Assembly: GCA_003415625.1 (NCBI GenBank)
Contig: PYIU01000003.1
Span: forward strand, 868,001-932,000
Direction: 5' to 3'
Length of the DNA stretch: 64,000 nucleotides
From: Aquanectria penicillioides
Taxonomy: Eukaryota > Ascomycota > Sordariomycetes > Hypocreales > Nectriaceae
Part shown: positions 1 through 11,972 of the stretch, piece by piece
Position numbering within the stretch: the stretch's first letter is position 1
Layout: every line of letters begins with the position of its first letter
Position numbers and translations under genes: made by a program
Notes under the pieces: generated by a model
The model's database searches: none
Told to the model about the DNA's origin: nothing
Seen by the model: only the letters and a program-made list of their open reading frames with translations

Positions 1-1212
1 GACGGTTCAAATCAGCTGTAGCTATGGTCGTTCATTGACAGTAGCTGCAAGCCGACAGTCTTGTTAAAAGGGAAAATTATGCTTGAGGCCTGAATCATTC
101 CGTTAAAAGAATTGCTGATCATTAGTTCCTAATATGTAAATATCTCAATTACAGCCATACAGGAGATTCGGTTGGGCTGCACGTCTCCCATGTTCAAGCA
201 ACCTACAGAGAACAATGGGCACATGAACTGTGTGCGATCAACTCATGATAAGAAATGGAATAGCCATATGTGAGGAACAGGTTGTCATTGGACCGGTACT
301 AGGTTTTTTGCACCTGAACCTCTGAATGTAACTTTTGTGAATTATTGTATTGAAGATATATATCTAGAGAGATATATGCGTTCTAGAGTCCATGTTGGTG
401 TGTTTTCCTTTCCGATAATTCCCCACTGATAAGGCCTCGAGAATAGCGCCAGGAAGAGGAATGGATGACACAATGACACACTGCACATCTCGAGTAAGCA
501 AGAACAAAGCCACAAGCAAAAGTAAAAAAGAAAAGAAAACCGCCAACTGATCAGTCAACAGGATATGCACAGAAAACATGCACTCTCGACGATCAACCAA
601 TGCGCTGAGGGATCCGCTACCCTAGACAGCCATGTGATTGCGCTGGGCAGGGACCCCCTTGCCGGGCTGCTTTGGGTATGACGCAACAAGGCTGCAAACA
701 GGTGGCCGATGGTGGTCGACCGCAGCGCAACTAGCGGGGGTCGTCTGGGGAAGATAACAGTGAATGCGACGTCGCTGTGGCTGACCATTGGCGGGTTTGG
801 CACTGGGCAGCATTGTCATTCTGGCGCTGGGCATTGGGCGAGCCGCTTCGCTGCTGGACGGAGCGGAGTCTGAGAGCCCGCTAGAGTGTTCGCGCCCGCC
901 GCCGCCCGCCGCCGCCGCTTTGATTTACTGGTACGGGCATCCATTACAAGCACGCCGCCTTGTTTTCCTTCTTCCCATCATCTCTCGTCTCTATTTACTG
1001 TTTTCTCCTTGTGTGATAGAGAGCCCGACACTGCGGCTCAATAATTCCTCCTTTCCCCGGACCGTCCTCGCCGTATATCAGCTTGCTCGCTGCACCTCTC
1101 CTTGTGCATTCTCCTCCTCTATACTTACTCACTTACCTCACCGCCCGCTGTACCCGAACCCCACCAAACCGCACACACCGATCACAACAACCCCGCCATC
1201 AGAAGAGCAGAC
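1..1212. other. Upstream noncoding region
   Basis: I see no supportable gene here. Short open frames on both strands lack domain-like sequence and typical fungal splice structure. The last 250 bases are pyrimidine-rich, as expected for the leader of the gene starting at 1213. Confidence 0.6.
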
Positions 1213-2065
1213 ATGGGTTCGCAGCCAGAGCAGAGCCAGACCGGGGAGGTGGACATTGCCAGTATGTCACGGACAGCCTGGTACTCTGCTTCTCGACGAC
1301 ATTGCTCACCATAACACAGACTTGGGCTACACGGCCGTGGTTAAGGTCACCGACAAATGGACCGTGGAGAAGGCTATCAAGGGTGTGCCCGGTGGTGCAC
1401 CCGAGGAGGGCTCGTCCTCGCCCTTGCCCTTCTTCCACATGCTCGAGAGACTCAAGACCACCAAGCGCGAAGGGTGGCGACGATTTGGAATCACCAGGTG
1501 AGTGTGCAGCCAACACCACAGAGTAAGCACATTGTATTGATAAGGGATGACAATTAGGGGAGAGTCCATCGCCGATCACATGTACCGCATGTCGATGATT
1601 TCCATGTTCGCCCCGGCCTCGCTAGCCCCGAAGCTCGACCTCTCAAGGTGTATGAAGATGTGTCTGATTCACGACATGGCCGAACTCCTTGTTGGCGACA
1701 TCACACCCGTCGACGGGGTGCCCAAGCCTGAGAAGAGCCGACGCGAGGCCGAGACGATGGACTTCTTGACCAACAACCTGCTGCGCAACGTGGCAGGCGG
1801 CGCTACGGGCGAAGAGATTCGGGCCGTCTGGCAAGAGTACGAGGACTCGCAGACACTGGACAGCCAGTTCGTGCACGACGTCGACAAGATGGAGCTGCTC
1901 CTGCAGATGGTGGAGTACGAGAAGCGCGGCGAGGGCCAGCTGGACCTTGGCGAATTCGCCTATGTTGCGACCAAGATGACCCTGCCGGAGATGAGGGCAT
2001 GGGGTCAGGAAGTGATCAAGGAGCGAGAACAGTTCTGGGCCTCCAAGAAGCACGCCCACAGCTAG
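1213..2065 (+). CDS. HD-domain 5'-deoxynucleotidase-like protein (HDDC2/YfbR type)
   Basis: Three exons (1213-1261, 1320-1497, 1558-2065) join in frame into a 244-residue protein. The first intron starts GTATGT and the second GTGAGT; both end in AG. The protein shows the hallmarks of the HDDC2 family: GESIADHMYRMSM near residues 77-89, the HD doublet in CLIHDMAE at about 111-118 (H114, D115), and HDVDKME at about 182-188. These are the expected metal ligands and the conserved helix. The length is normal for the fungal family, whose yeast relatives are YBR242W and YGL101W. The family dephosphorylates deoxynucleoside 5'-monophosphates, so a cytosolic nucleotide-pool role is likely; substrate choice is inference. 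The start was chosen because exon 1 splices cleanly to the conserved frame. No linked pathway gene is adjacent. Confidence 0.9.
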
Positions 2066-2321
2066 AAGGGTGCCAATGGAAGAGTGGGCGTGGAGTTACC
2101 AGGGCAGCAGCATAGCTACTACAAGCGGGACTGATTTCTTTCATCGTTGGCCCCCTTTGGGTTGGCTTTAGGACGAGACATGGTCCAGTGGGTGTTCGGT
2201 ACAGGTTCCTTTGTTACGTGCGACAAGACGGCGTCTATAGATTTGAGCGAGAGCAATCAACATGGTCTGTCCTCTGGTGGGGGATAAGACAGGAGCAAGA
2301 GAAGATGGAGGACAAGGCAGT

Positions 2322-2356
2322 TATGGTATGGTATGGTATGATATGGTATGGTATGG
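2322..2356. repeat. ATGGT microsatellite
   Basis: The pentamer ATGGT is repeated about seven times, with one degenerate unit (ATGAT). It lies just downstream of the HD-domain gene, probably in its 3' flank. Confidence 0.85.
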
Positions 2357-2645
2357 CAAGGCGCAAGAACGAGGATGGCGACGGTTTTGAGCGTGATCAG
2401 GACAGCAATAGAAACGGCAACATAAAGGACAGAGACTACATACAGCAAGGGCTCTGTCAAGAATAGCAGCCCCATAATGCGAGTCAATCGGATGCAGAAC
2501 ATTAAAAACGTGCATGGTGTGAGAATGAAATTGCCATCACAGACACAGTGTGATGGCTGCGGTGCTGAGCAGTGCTATTGAACCGAACTTCTTCTTGTAT
2601 TCTGTTCTCTCTGTCCCTCCCTCCTCTATTCCTGCTTGAGGCTTC

Positions 2646-2904
2646 TGTTGAACCCGAGGGATCATGTGAACGGGCACACATCAAGTCCTGTTGAACCCGA
2701 GGGATCATGTAAACGGGCACATATCAAGTCCGCACCTCGAATCAAGCAAATAAGCCTTATATTAATTGGAGGAAAGTTATATAATCATAATATAGCCAAA
2801 TCTAGTCTAGCGCAGCCTTACCTCTCCTTAAAAGCCTCAAGGAGGAATAAAGGAGGGAGGAAGGCAATATAAGACAAGTTCGGTCCAACAAGTTCGGTTC
2901 AACA
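2646..2904. mobile_element. Nested solo-LTR remnant
   Basis: A 43-bp unit beginning TGTTGAACCCGAGGG occurs twice head to tail (2646-2688 and 2689-2731). The right end carries a matching duplication, GGTCCAACA ending at 2890 and GGTTCAACA ending at 2904. TGTTGAACC is the inverted complement of GGTTCAACA, the TG...CA inverted termini expected of LTRs. The simplest reading is an inner LTR (2689-2890, about 202 bp) inserted into a related outer element. It would be flanked by AGTCC (2684-2688) and AGTTC (2891-2895), a 5-bp target duplication with one C-to-T change. The two 43-bp copies differ by two transitions of the CpA-to-TpA class. No internal coding region remains. The element family is not identified. 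Confidence 0.6.
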
Positions 2905-5900
2905 GGTATCACGGGAAAACTAGTGAGAGTGGACTAGTACACAGAAATACTCCTAGTGGTACGAACATTGCACCAATCTACACTAATTTGCAGACCAGTC
3001 AGGCAGGGTGGGCCAATGCCATTTGACTGATACGGTTTCCGCACAGGTTGCCACTCGAACCAAGTATGGCTTCAGCAAAGAGATCGGTTGTGTCTGACCA
3101 GTATCACAAAAGATCGGTATGAAAATTTCGTCTGACTAGTTTAACCGATACCGGATTTCACAAGCTCGCAGAGATAGAGCTGGATTGGTACATTACTCCT
3201 TCATTTTACAAACTATGGGCAGATCTCTTGTTCCTTGTACCATCTTTCTCCTTCTTATCTCCATTGCATCACGGCTCTAGAACATACACACAAATGGGGA
3301 TACACGGGCAATTGGGGAAAGCAAAGAGCGATTATCATTTCAGAAACATTGAATCGTATACAGACGCTCGCTTATGCCATATGATCTACTTCGTTGGTAA
3401 CCTCATCAACCTCAAGACGTTCATGTGTTTCTAGACAACAGAATGCACCTACATACATACTACGAGCCCCATAACCACGCCATAGCAGAAGGCTACTGGT
3501 ATAGGGTCGACTCTAACGTGGCACCCGCCCTCTGTACTCATCTTTCGCCTTGCTTTCCTTCGCCAGATGCTTGGCGCAGTAGTTTCGAGATTCTCTATTG
3601 ACACGCGTCGGTCAATCGCACTGCAGATTCGACTGTGCATCATATTTTTTCGTCGCATTGCTGAAACTCGCCCTTGTTAGAGCAACCGCATCTGTAAATG
3701 TCGTATATTGGTTGCACATAATGGCTCTTATGCAAAAAGGTCTTGTCGATCTGTAGTAGGACTGTATGTTAGTGGATGGGACGGATCCTGAAACCATCCA
3801 TTGGTTTATTGCGTCAGATAAGATGTTGCTTGCAAAGTCGTCTGAAAATAAGTCTTTAGGTTTCTTGGGGTAGCTGCAAGCCGGGAGAGTTACAAATTCC
3901 CACGGTGAGTAGGTACCTAGTTTGGGACCAGAGGTGATCGGAAAGTACTTTCAGGTTCGTACCCAGTGTTAAGTATGCAGTCTTTTATAGGGCTGGAGAA
4001 TAGAAGTCATAGTGTACGGCTGTACGCCGGGCTAAAAGCCCGCCACAGCCTGGTACCGGCGCGTCTCTGGTAACGATCATTGGGCCGCCTGTGGGAAAAT
4101 GGTTGCTTAAGCGCTAGGAAGCTGGTGGATTTCAAGGTTATGAAACACGCAAACGCGCGCCAACAGAGAAAGCATAAGTAGACCGATGAACAATCAAATG
4201 AAGCCGCCTTGTTCAAAACTATGTTTCGACCTAGTTCGCCTCTTTTCGTTTCTTCTGGTTGAGAGTCATCCCCGGATGACCCAGCCCGCTGGACCGGCGG
4301 TTAGCGTGGATGATGGAAGCGGAGTGGACCGACCTCTGCCGCGTATCTTTACTGTCACGCGTAAAACCCACTATACCACTAGCATAAGTGTAAGGCACCT
4401 TACTACAGGTACTAATGCAAAATAGGCCATATATACTCGTGACATTTACCGTTTCAACCATGCACTGTAGCAAAGTGGGAACATTGCTTGCATGGATACG
4501 CCAGTCATTAGAAAAATCCAAGCATCACCATCCCTCGACTTTGAAAATTCGGGAAGTCTTACTTTTTTTATTTCTTTTTCCCTCCGAAAATACAGCCAGC
4601 AAACACGAAACACAAGACTCGAGCTCCAAGAATATTTTCTCCGGCATGACCAATATGATGCCCGATCAGCCTGGCATCATTCCTAAATCAGATATTGAAG
4701 TTCTAAGTTAGCAGATCAATGATGATGAAGGACTGTACCGAATTCGAGCTGGTAGAAGGGTGCACTATCTCACAATACCCGGTCATGAGAATCGCGAATG
4801 TATTTCGACGAACTTACTCTGTGCCGGCCGTTCCTTCTCATACCTAAGCTTCTACCCTTTCCGGATACAGACTGGGTTACTATGCGACTCTTTCGTGGCT
4901 CAGATGGCCGCGTGAATTCGGCCATCTCCTTCAAGCCGCTTGCTCAGATAGAGTCGACCTGGCATCCCCGACATATCGACGTACTCTCATTGAAACTCAT
5001 CAAGTATCACAAAAAGCGCATTCGAGAGGTGGAGTTCGAGGAGAAGACTGCAATATCGAAAGTTGCGGTTCTGGAGTGGCTCGTGCCGCAACTTAGAAGT
5101 AGCGCTGCTGGTATTGCGTCGAGCAGACCTAGAGATGATGTCGGGCGTTCCTGACTAAGCGTTGATGGCTTTACTGCATTAACGTCCTGGATCATTCTAC
5201 AGTAGTTATCCTAGTAACAGGAACGCCAATGTGTGGAAAACGCCCGATAAATGGAATATTTTCTCATCTCTTTGCAGGGGTGTTTTGGGTCCTTCTCGTA
5301 GTATTTTCACCCCTGTTTATGGAATTCGCCCTCTAACCGGAACGATTCGAGGCAAAACAGGGATGTCTGAGTTCGTTCCAGTTACTAGGATAACCACTGT
5401 ACCAATATTGAGCTCCAAATCGCAAGCGAACTTGGACAATATGTGGTCATTTGTATGGGAATCCATAACAGGGCATCAAGTTGGCCAGGGAACGGTAACG
5501 ACAGCGAGTGCTAGCCAGCGCCCCGGCGCTAGCTCGGCAACATCACGTGACACATTCCGGCCAGTCAGGAAACGGGACCGCCAACAGGAACACATGGATT
5601 ACAGTGTTTACGCCAACCTCACCAACCAGCGGCACCAGCAGTCCGCCGGCCAGGTTCAAACAGGCGACTCACACCAGGCAGCATTGGAGGTCCGCCAACC
5701 ACCATCATTGTCCACCACCTCCACAACGCCGTGGCTAACATTATCTAGCACGCCTTGCTCACGTTCACGCCTTGCTCACGCGCACACATTCCCCGCGCGC
5801 ACATCGCATCGCATCGCATCGCACTGTCCCCGGCCACCCCAGGGACCGTTGATCTCCCTTCTATCTCATCGTCGGTCAACATCACGAGACGCCAATCTCG

Positions 5901-6134
5901 CCCACTATCTATCCATCAATCTATCGGGCGCGCTTACATCGCCACACTTCCAAACAAACCCAGACCCGATCTGACTAGACTCCACAGCTACCCCAGGCTC
6001 TCCCAGAATCGCGAACCTTGAGATGTGTCCCGGCTTCTGCTGAGCTCCTCTCCACATCTCCATTCCGATCCGGTTCCTCATCGATAGCATTTCAACCAAC
6101 CCACGGACGGCCAGCGCACTCCTGACTCCCCGCC

Positions 6135-7571
6135 ATGGCCGTTCCCTCCCATTTCCACATGCCCGGGGCCTTTCACGCCGAGGGCGTCCACCCAGGCCTA
6201 TTTCGCCCACCCATCTCCCCCAGCGCTAGCGCCACCTATGGTTATTCTGCTTCGCGCGCGACTGCATCTGTCGATTCCCACACGAGGCGCAAGCGACACC
6301 GCGATGAAATCTCCCGATCCCAGGAGATGCCTGTCGACGACGACCTCGAGGGAAACGGCTTTTTCGGTACCCCCACTGTGCACAGCAGACCAGAGCTTCG
6401 ACACTACCAGCTCGCCGGCCAGCTCGATACGCCGAATGGAGGGCCCGGTGATAACAGCTTGATGGACGAGAGCATGTACTCGGACTCGGACTATCGCAGA
6501 GCTTTGGGATCGAAACGTGCTTGTGACGACATGGACCGCAACGTATCCGGCCCGACAACCCTTTTCAACCTGCCGCCGGAGCCTACCACTCCCCAGGGAT
6601 GGGGAAGCTTTGCATTTTCGACCATCGGCGGTGTCGTCGGGAAGGTATGGGAATTCTGCAAGACTGGCGCATTCCGGGGCTTTCAAGCCGGTGGAGGAAG
6701 GTCTTTCCGTGTGACTGCTGGCGGCGTCCAAGAGATTCACTCCCTGAGCGAGAAGCCCCAAGACGAGGATCATCACGTACCTGGCCGCTACCCCCAGATG
6801 GATTATCAGACTGAGCACCATCACCTCCAACCCGAGCCGTATCAGCAGCTCGAGCCGGCGGAGGAGCGAATCAACAGCGGAGCGTCAACGCCGACGGGAC
6901 CAGCCGCAAAGCGCAGACATACAGATCACCGAGACGAGCTGGGACGAAACTGGGTCATGGTCGGCGACTCAAAACCATCATTCGATGTTAAGACTCCGCA
7001 ACGACGCCCTCATCGACCGACTCAGCGATCCCGCAACTCTGGCCCGTCTCTGGCCACTGGTCGACGCATCAGCGTCCCGACCCCTCGCGTGGCAACGTCG
7101 ACTCCTACTCCCAATCATCGCCGACAATCCAGCCGTCCATCCAGCCGCCCATCCAGCCGCCTGTCCTATGCACCTTCACCCGCCTTGCCATCTCCTCGAC
7201 CCGCAACCACTGCATCGACGGCTTCCTTTGCGACGTTTGGCACTCCCAATTCCTCTTCACCATCCAAGATTCCTCAGCCAGCCAACACCCGCCGCCGACA
7301 CACCATGGCCCCTTCTCCTTCTCCGGCCATCCAAGGACACCGCCGGACCCACAGCAATGCTTCTACAGCTTCGGGTCGTGGATCCATTGAGGAAAGCCCG
7401 CGTCTGAATGCCGAGGCCAAGCATCTCGCAGCCCGTCGCAGGATGGAGGAGCGCGACACGGATGTACGTATTTCGGCATTCAACAAGCAGCTGCAGGACA
7501 TGATCCGGCAGGGCAGGGAGGCTTTGGGAACAACTATAGAGGTCGAAGGGACCTGGGAGGATGAGGATTAA
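6135..7571 (+). CDS. Uncharacterised conserved-looking fungal protein
   Basis: A single-exon 478-residue frame begins at an ATG in good context (CCGCCATGG). I recognise no named domain. The most structured part is roughly residues 145-190, around WGSFAFSTIGGVVGKVWEFC, a hydrophobic glycine-rich stretch that could be amphipathic or membrane-touching. A basic KRRHTDHRDE segment follows near 258-268. Residues about 290-410 are a Ser/Pro/Arg-rich disordered region with an SSRPSSRPSSR repeat. The C-terminus (about 415-478) is charged and probably helical, containing AEAKHLAARRRMEERD. Clusters of Arg/Lys suggest a nuclear or nucleic-acid-associated protein, but that is only inference. Codon use and the uninterrupted frame support a real gene. 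Confidence 0.75.
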   Translation: MAVPSHFHMPGAFHAEGVHPGLFRPPISPSASATYGYSASRATASVDSHTRRKRHRDEISRSQEMPVDDDLEGNGFFGTPTVHSRPELRHYQLAGQLDTPNGGPGDNSLMDESMYSDSDYRRALGSKRACDDMDRNVSGPTTLFNLPPEPTTPQGWGSFAFSTIGGVVGKVWEFCKTGAFRGFQAGGGRSFRVTAGGVQEIHSLSEKPQDEDHHVPGRYPQMDYQTEHHHLQPEPYQQLEPAEERINSGASTPTGPAAKRRHTDHRDELGRNWVMVGDSKPSFDVKTPQRRPHRPTQRSRNSGPSLATGRRISVPTPRVATSTPTPNHRRQSSRPSSRPSSRLSYAPSPALPSPRPATTASTASFATFGTPNSSSPSKIPQPANTRRRHTMAPSPSPAIQGHRRTHSNASTASGRGSIEESPRLNAEAKHLAARRRMEERDTDVRISAFNKQLQDMIRQGREALGTTIEVEGTWEDED

Positions 7572-9378
7572 GCGGACAAAGAAGGCTTGAGTCCTTCGCG
7601 TCTCCCTCGTACAAACCCCTGGTGTCTGCTCCTCTTCTCATTCGTCCCACTAATACCCTCTTTCTTCTTCACATATGTTTTATTTTTTTTATTACTTTTT
7701 AAACGGACAGCACCACAGGCCCACGAAAGGATTTGCGAAGATCTTGGCGGCGGAGTTTATCGGTTTCTTCTTTCTGATGGAGTTAGGGGTTGATTGATTA
7801 TCAAAGGGTGACGGAGCTGGGGGGGCCACCCCGGCTCGAGTTTCCATTCCATATTTATCCAGGCCAGGCTGATGTAGGTACCATGCCTACCATGCCTGCT
7901 ATCCCCGGCAGTTGTGTGTACCTATCAGGTGGTGGGAATCTGCGCACTATTTAAATCAAAATGACGAATTCTCAGACACGTCAAGGGCCAGTTGCGCAAT
8001 TTGCTTGTATATGTGTTGTGCATAGGCTAGGCCCATGTCAAATTGATGGACCCATATTCGTAAGTCATGACGTACCGAACCTACGTGGAGCTAGTAGGCA
8101 CCCCCTGGTCATGGGATCTCGGGTGGTCGCATGAGCACGAACGCTTTTGGGTGGTGCGGCGGGCGGAAGTCGGTGGCAGCACCGACGAGGTGCGACATGG
8201 ATGTCGTTGACCTTGTGATGTCTTCCCCATGGCGCAACGATGCCCCTGGGGGGTTTTCATCAAGGGACCGCACGTTGTCGTGGACGCGGACGCGGTCGAG
8301 TCGGGCGGCTGCAGTTGAAGAGCGTTGTGCAGAGGAAGCCGAGCCGGGCGGCGTTTGTGCCGCCGTGCAACCAAGCCGCTGGGGCCGCTCTGGCTTACAC
8401 GTCCAAAATCTATATCGGTGGCCCTTTTAAGAAGTCAACAGCCACGCGGAAAACCGATCGGCGGGAACGTGCACGGCTGATTGGCTTCACTCTGGGGGGG
8501 AGCATCAAGTCCACGGGCTCGACGTGGACTCCCCGAAGGCGTTGTAACGTGTAGGGGTGGGACGGTTGACGGATGTCGTTGGGACCCCTAAGCGGCAACC
8601 GCCCGGGATGACCTGGGGAGACGACCGACGGCCCGCACGCAGCGAGAAGATACTCCCCGATGGCCTGTGGGTTGCCAGGGTGCGTGACGGGGACCTCGTC
8701 GCTGCCCCCCCACCCTCCTCCTTCTGCTCGTCGTCGTCGCCGTCGTCCTTCCTTTTGCTCAGGGATGGCGTCTGCAAGGATGCGAGGTGGTTGGCATTTG
8801 TCAAATGTAGCCGTGTAAGCCGCCGGATGCAAGCCGCACCGAGCCGCAGCAGCGGCACAAACGCGCACAAGCGCAGCAGAGTTTGACTGGGACGTTGGAG
8901 AGCAGAAACGGAAAGCGAAGCCAAATGCGAAGAACCGAAAAGTAAAAGAAAAGAATAGTCTGACTACTTCTCTGATTCATTCCCCGCCTCGCCGCTCATT
9001 GTATGTGTCATAAGCAAATCCTCGTCACCCTCCCCATCAGATTTTTCTTCCTGCTATGCCCTTGTCGCCTCCTCCCCACACCGACGAACCGACATCCGCT
9101 CTAGTGCATGCAACCCTCCCAAGTCCCCGAACCCACAGGGCCGAAACCCACCCTCCGACATCCGGGAATGGCCACTCCGGCGGCCGGTACGAGATGCGCA
9201 GAGGAGCCGGGAGCATCCTCACTTGCCGCTCTGTAGCCGGCGATCCACCGTCGATGGTCCAGATCCAAATGGGCCGATGGGCGACTTTTCAAGGTGCGAA
9301 AAGCGCCTTTTCCCAATCCTCTCCTCCTCCCCCCGCCAGCCCATCTCTGCCTCCCATCTCCTCGCCCTCCCCAATGCC
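7572..9378. other. Intergenic region upstream of the Zn2Cys6 gene
   Basis: About 1.8 kb with no supportable gene. Overlapping open frames on both strands between 8.1 and 8.9 kb are GC-biased and show no domain. A T-rich tract near 7670-7700 may belong to the 3' end of the preceding gene. Confidence 0.55.
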
Positions 9379-11972
9379 ATGTCTCCCTCGAGGACGACGG
9401 CCTCGCCTCCCGTAACGTCTCTCCGTACAGCCTCTTCGTCGCCAGTGCCCGCGCCTGCCCCGCCAATGGCCAAGCAGAAATCCGCCTCTTCGTCCTCTGC
9501 GGCGGCATCCCCGTCGGCGGCATCGTCGCGGCGTTCGGGCCGCTCGTGCAAAGCCCGTTCGCTGGCCTGCCGCGAGTGTCGCGATCGCAAGATTCGCTGC
9601 GACGGTGGCCGTCCGACCTGCGACTCGTGCCGTCGCCGTGGTCTCGGTGCAAACCAGTGCGTCTATCCAGAGATTGAGCATGAGGGCTCCATCGCCTCTT
9701 CGAGAAGGTAAGCATGCGACCAAACCAGCGACGGGTGTAAGTGGGCGGCGATGAGCGATAAGTTGGCTAACCACAACCCGCCCTTTGCACAGTTACATCC
9801 GCGTTTTGCAGAAGCGCGTGCAGGAACTCGAGGCTCGAGAACAGCACTTGGTAGGTCTTTTTTATTATTATTATTACTATTGGTCTGAATCGGCCAAGTC
9901 TCGCAGCCGTTGCTTTCCCGTGCCTCTCTATTGCGTCGTTTCATCATCCCCTAACTGTGTTTCCCGCAGCTCGCTAGCCAAAACCAACGTGCCTTGGCCG
10001 GCTCGCCGCAATCACAGGATGACGCCTGGGCAAAGCCCTTCGCCTCGCCAGGCTCTGTGCCTCTGCAGCCAAAGCCTATCACATCCACGGAACATGTCCT
10101 CCCGTCTATTCACTCCGAAATCGCGGGGTTTCCCAGCGCTGCAGGCTCGCTCCCCATGGCCCACGAGCCATCCAACTCCAGCTATTACCCGCAGGCTTCA
10201 GCCCAGATGGGCACCAGTCCCCCCTCACCGACGACCTCGAGGACGTCTCCCCCATCAAGTCGTCGTTTGGCTCCTACTCCACCAACGTCAAGGCCGCCAT
10301 CATGCTCGAGAAGATCGCCCTGCCGGCTCCCGGGCTCATGGACGAACTCCTAGGAGAGTACTTCGACCTGGACTGGATCACCATGCCCGTTGTGCACCGA
10401 CCCAGCTTCTTCCAGCGCTATCACCGCCTCATCGCCGTGGCCAACTCGAGGTACCGCCGGGATATCCCTCTCGCGGAGGCAACGGAATTAGCTACCACCT
10501 TCAGTCTCCTCCTCGGGATGCTCGCTATCGGGCAGCTGTCGAAGGCGGGAAACGCCAACCCCACCGCAACTGACCTGTCCATGGCCAACGACTTCCACGA
10601 GCAGGCCAAGGCCCTTCTGCTCTCCGACCTCGTCACCGCCCCGTCTCTGCCTGTTGTCCAGGCACTAATTATTCACGCCCGATTTCTTCGTCGTCGTGGC
10701 TCCACCCAGGACAGCTGGGTGCTGACCGGATTTGCGCACCGACTGGCCGAGGGTCTTTTGTTGCACCTCGATCTCCCTGCCAAAACTGTGTCTGAGCGCG
10801 AGGACCAGAGGAGGACCTGGTGCGCTTGCGTGCTACTGATGCGGTAGGTATTGATGGAGCATACACATTTGAACGTGAACTGATTTGTCTCTCAGAATGC
10901 AAGGCGTTGCCCATGGCGGTAACTCGATCAGCAGCAGCCCCAGCTTTGGATCATTGCCCGCCGAAATCGACGATGATGAGATGGAGAGCCAACCCACCTA
11001 CATGGACCGCAGTCCATCGCCTGAAACACCGTCGTGGACATCCTTCTTTGTCAACATGCTCAAACTCTCCGATGCCGTATTGCAGCCCATTCAGCAATTT
11101 TATTTCGACACCCAGCACCAGAATCTTAAGAAGGACTCAATCGCCGACATCGTCACCGCGACTCTTCGCATCGACGGCGAGCTTCAAGACTGGCACAACT
11201 CGTTGCCCCGACACCTCCAGGTTGATTCAATCTGCTCACAGAGCCAAATGGGTCTCCGACGTCAAGCCCTGCTTCTCCACATGCGCTACCTCGAAACCAA
11301 GGCCCTTCTATCTCGTGCAACTATCATGAAGTTGGTCCGACTCCACCCTGGAAAGCAACTTACCGCCATGTCGAAGGCTTTGCTCGGAGGCATCATCGAC
11401 GCCTGCTGCACATCTAGCACTGAGTTGATGGATCTCATCGCCCGAGAGAAGGACCTTCTGGTTCTTGCAGGAACCCCTCAGAGCCACATCGTCACTTGTA
11501 AGTACTACAAAGCAAACGCGAAAAAAAAAAAGAAAAAAAAAATTCAACCACATGTCTAACTTTGATAGCTCTCTCCATCATTGGCATGACACTCAGCATG
11601 CTTCTTAAGATACCCATCTTGAGCGACCTCATCCGCAACCCTGCCATGTACGCCGACGACACTCGTCGATGCCTATCGCTTTCTAAGCAGTTCTATACTT
11701 CTCGCAACCAGCAGGCAGAGAAGTACATTCAGGTTTTTGAGAGCGCCGTGCAGCCGCAGCCTCGATTCTCGTCATCGCCTGGGGTCCTGGATCCAGCCCT
11801 GGAGGCCAAGACCCTGCCCGCTCTGCGCTGCGACAGGGGTGAGCCAACAAACAATGCCTCTGAGCTGGGTGGCTCAGAGATGACGATGCTGGAGGCCTGG
11901 TATCTGGGTCGACCAGAGTTGCTTGGCAGCTTTGGAGGTTTCTCCATTAGCGAGGTCCTCTCTCTGTGGTGA
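9379..11972 (+). CDS. Zn2Cys6 transcription factor (fungal_trans type)
   Basis: Five exons: 9379-9707, 9793-9850, 9970-10843, 10896-11497, 11569-11972. The N-terminus holds a binuclear zinc cluster with spacing C-x2-C-x6-C-x6-C-x2-C-x9-C at C64, C67, C74, C81, C84 and C94. Exon 2 encodes a short coiled coil (YIRVLQKRVQELEAREQHL), the usual dimerisation linker. The remainder resembles the fungal-specific regulatory domain (middle homology region), including MDELLGEYFDLDWITMPVVH and a helical C-terminal half. In exon 3 the frame changes at a six-C run (10219-10224): the linker frame ends in nonsense while the conserved frame resumes immediately. Adding one base there gives a continuous 755-residue protein consistent with all splice phases. 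A nuclear DNA-binding regulator is secure; its target pathway is unknown. Confidence 0.88.

Larger units (their letters stand above)
2066..6134. other. Long intergenic region with LTR scar
   Basis: About 4 kb without a convincing gene. It holds a pentanucleotide repeat (2322-2356) and a nested LTR remnant (2646-2904). Several open frames occur between 3.2 and 6 kb, but none shows a recognisable domain. The final 400 bases are C/T-rich and probably form the promoter and leader of the gene at 6135. Confidence 0.6.

Noticed and set aside
788..1501. Open frame of 237 codons overlapping the HD-domain gene
   Set aside because: It lies in another frame across intron 1 of a clearly conserved gene.
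4798..5154. Open frame of 118 codons with mixed composition
   Set aside because: Somewhat protein-like (VAVLEWLVPQL), but no family recognised and no splice context. Too weak to call.
5231..5974. Open frame of 247 codons upstream of the gene at 6135
   Set aside because: It is Thr/Ser/Pro-biased and runs into the C/T-rich leader of the next gene. It has no domain and is probably chance.
8410..8924. Overlapping minus-strand open frames
   Set aside because: GC-biased low-complexity translations in two frames, without domains.
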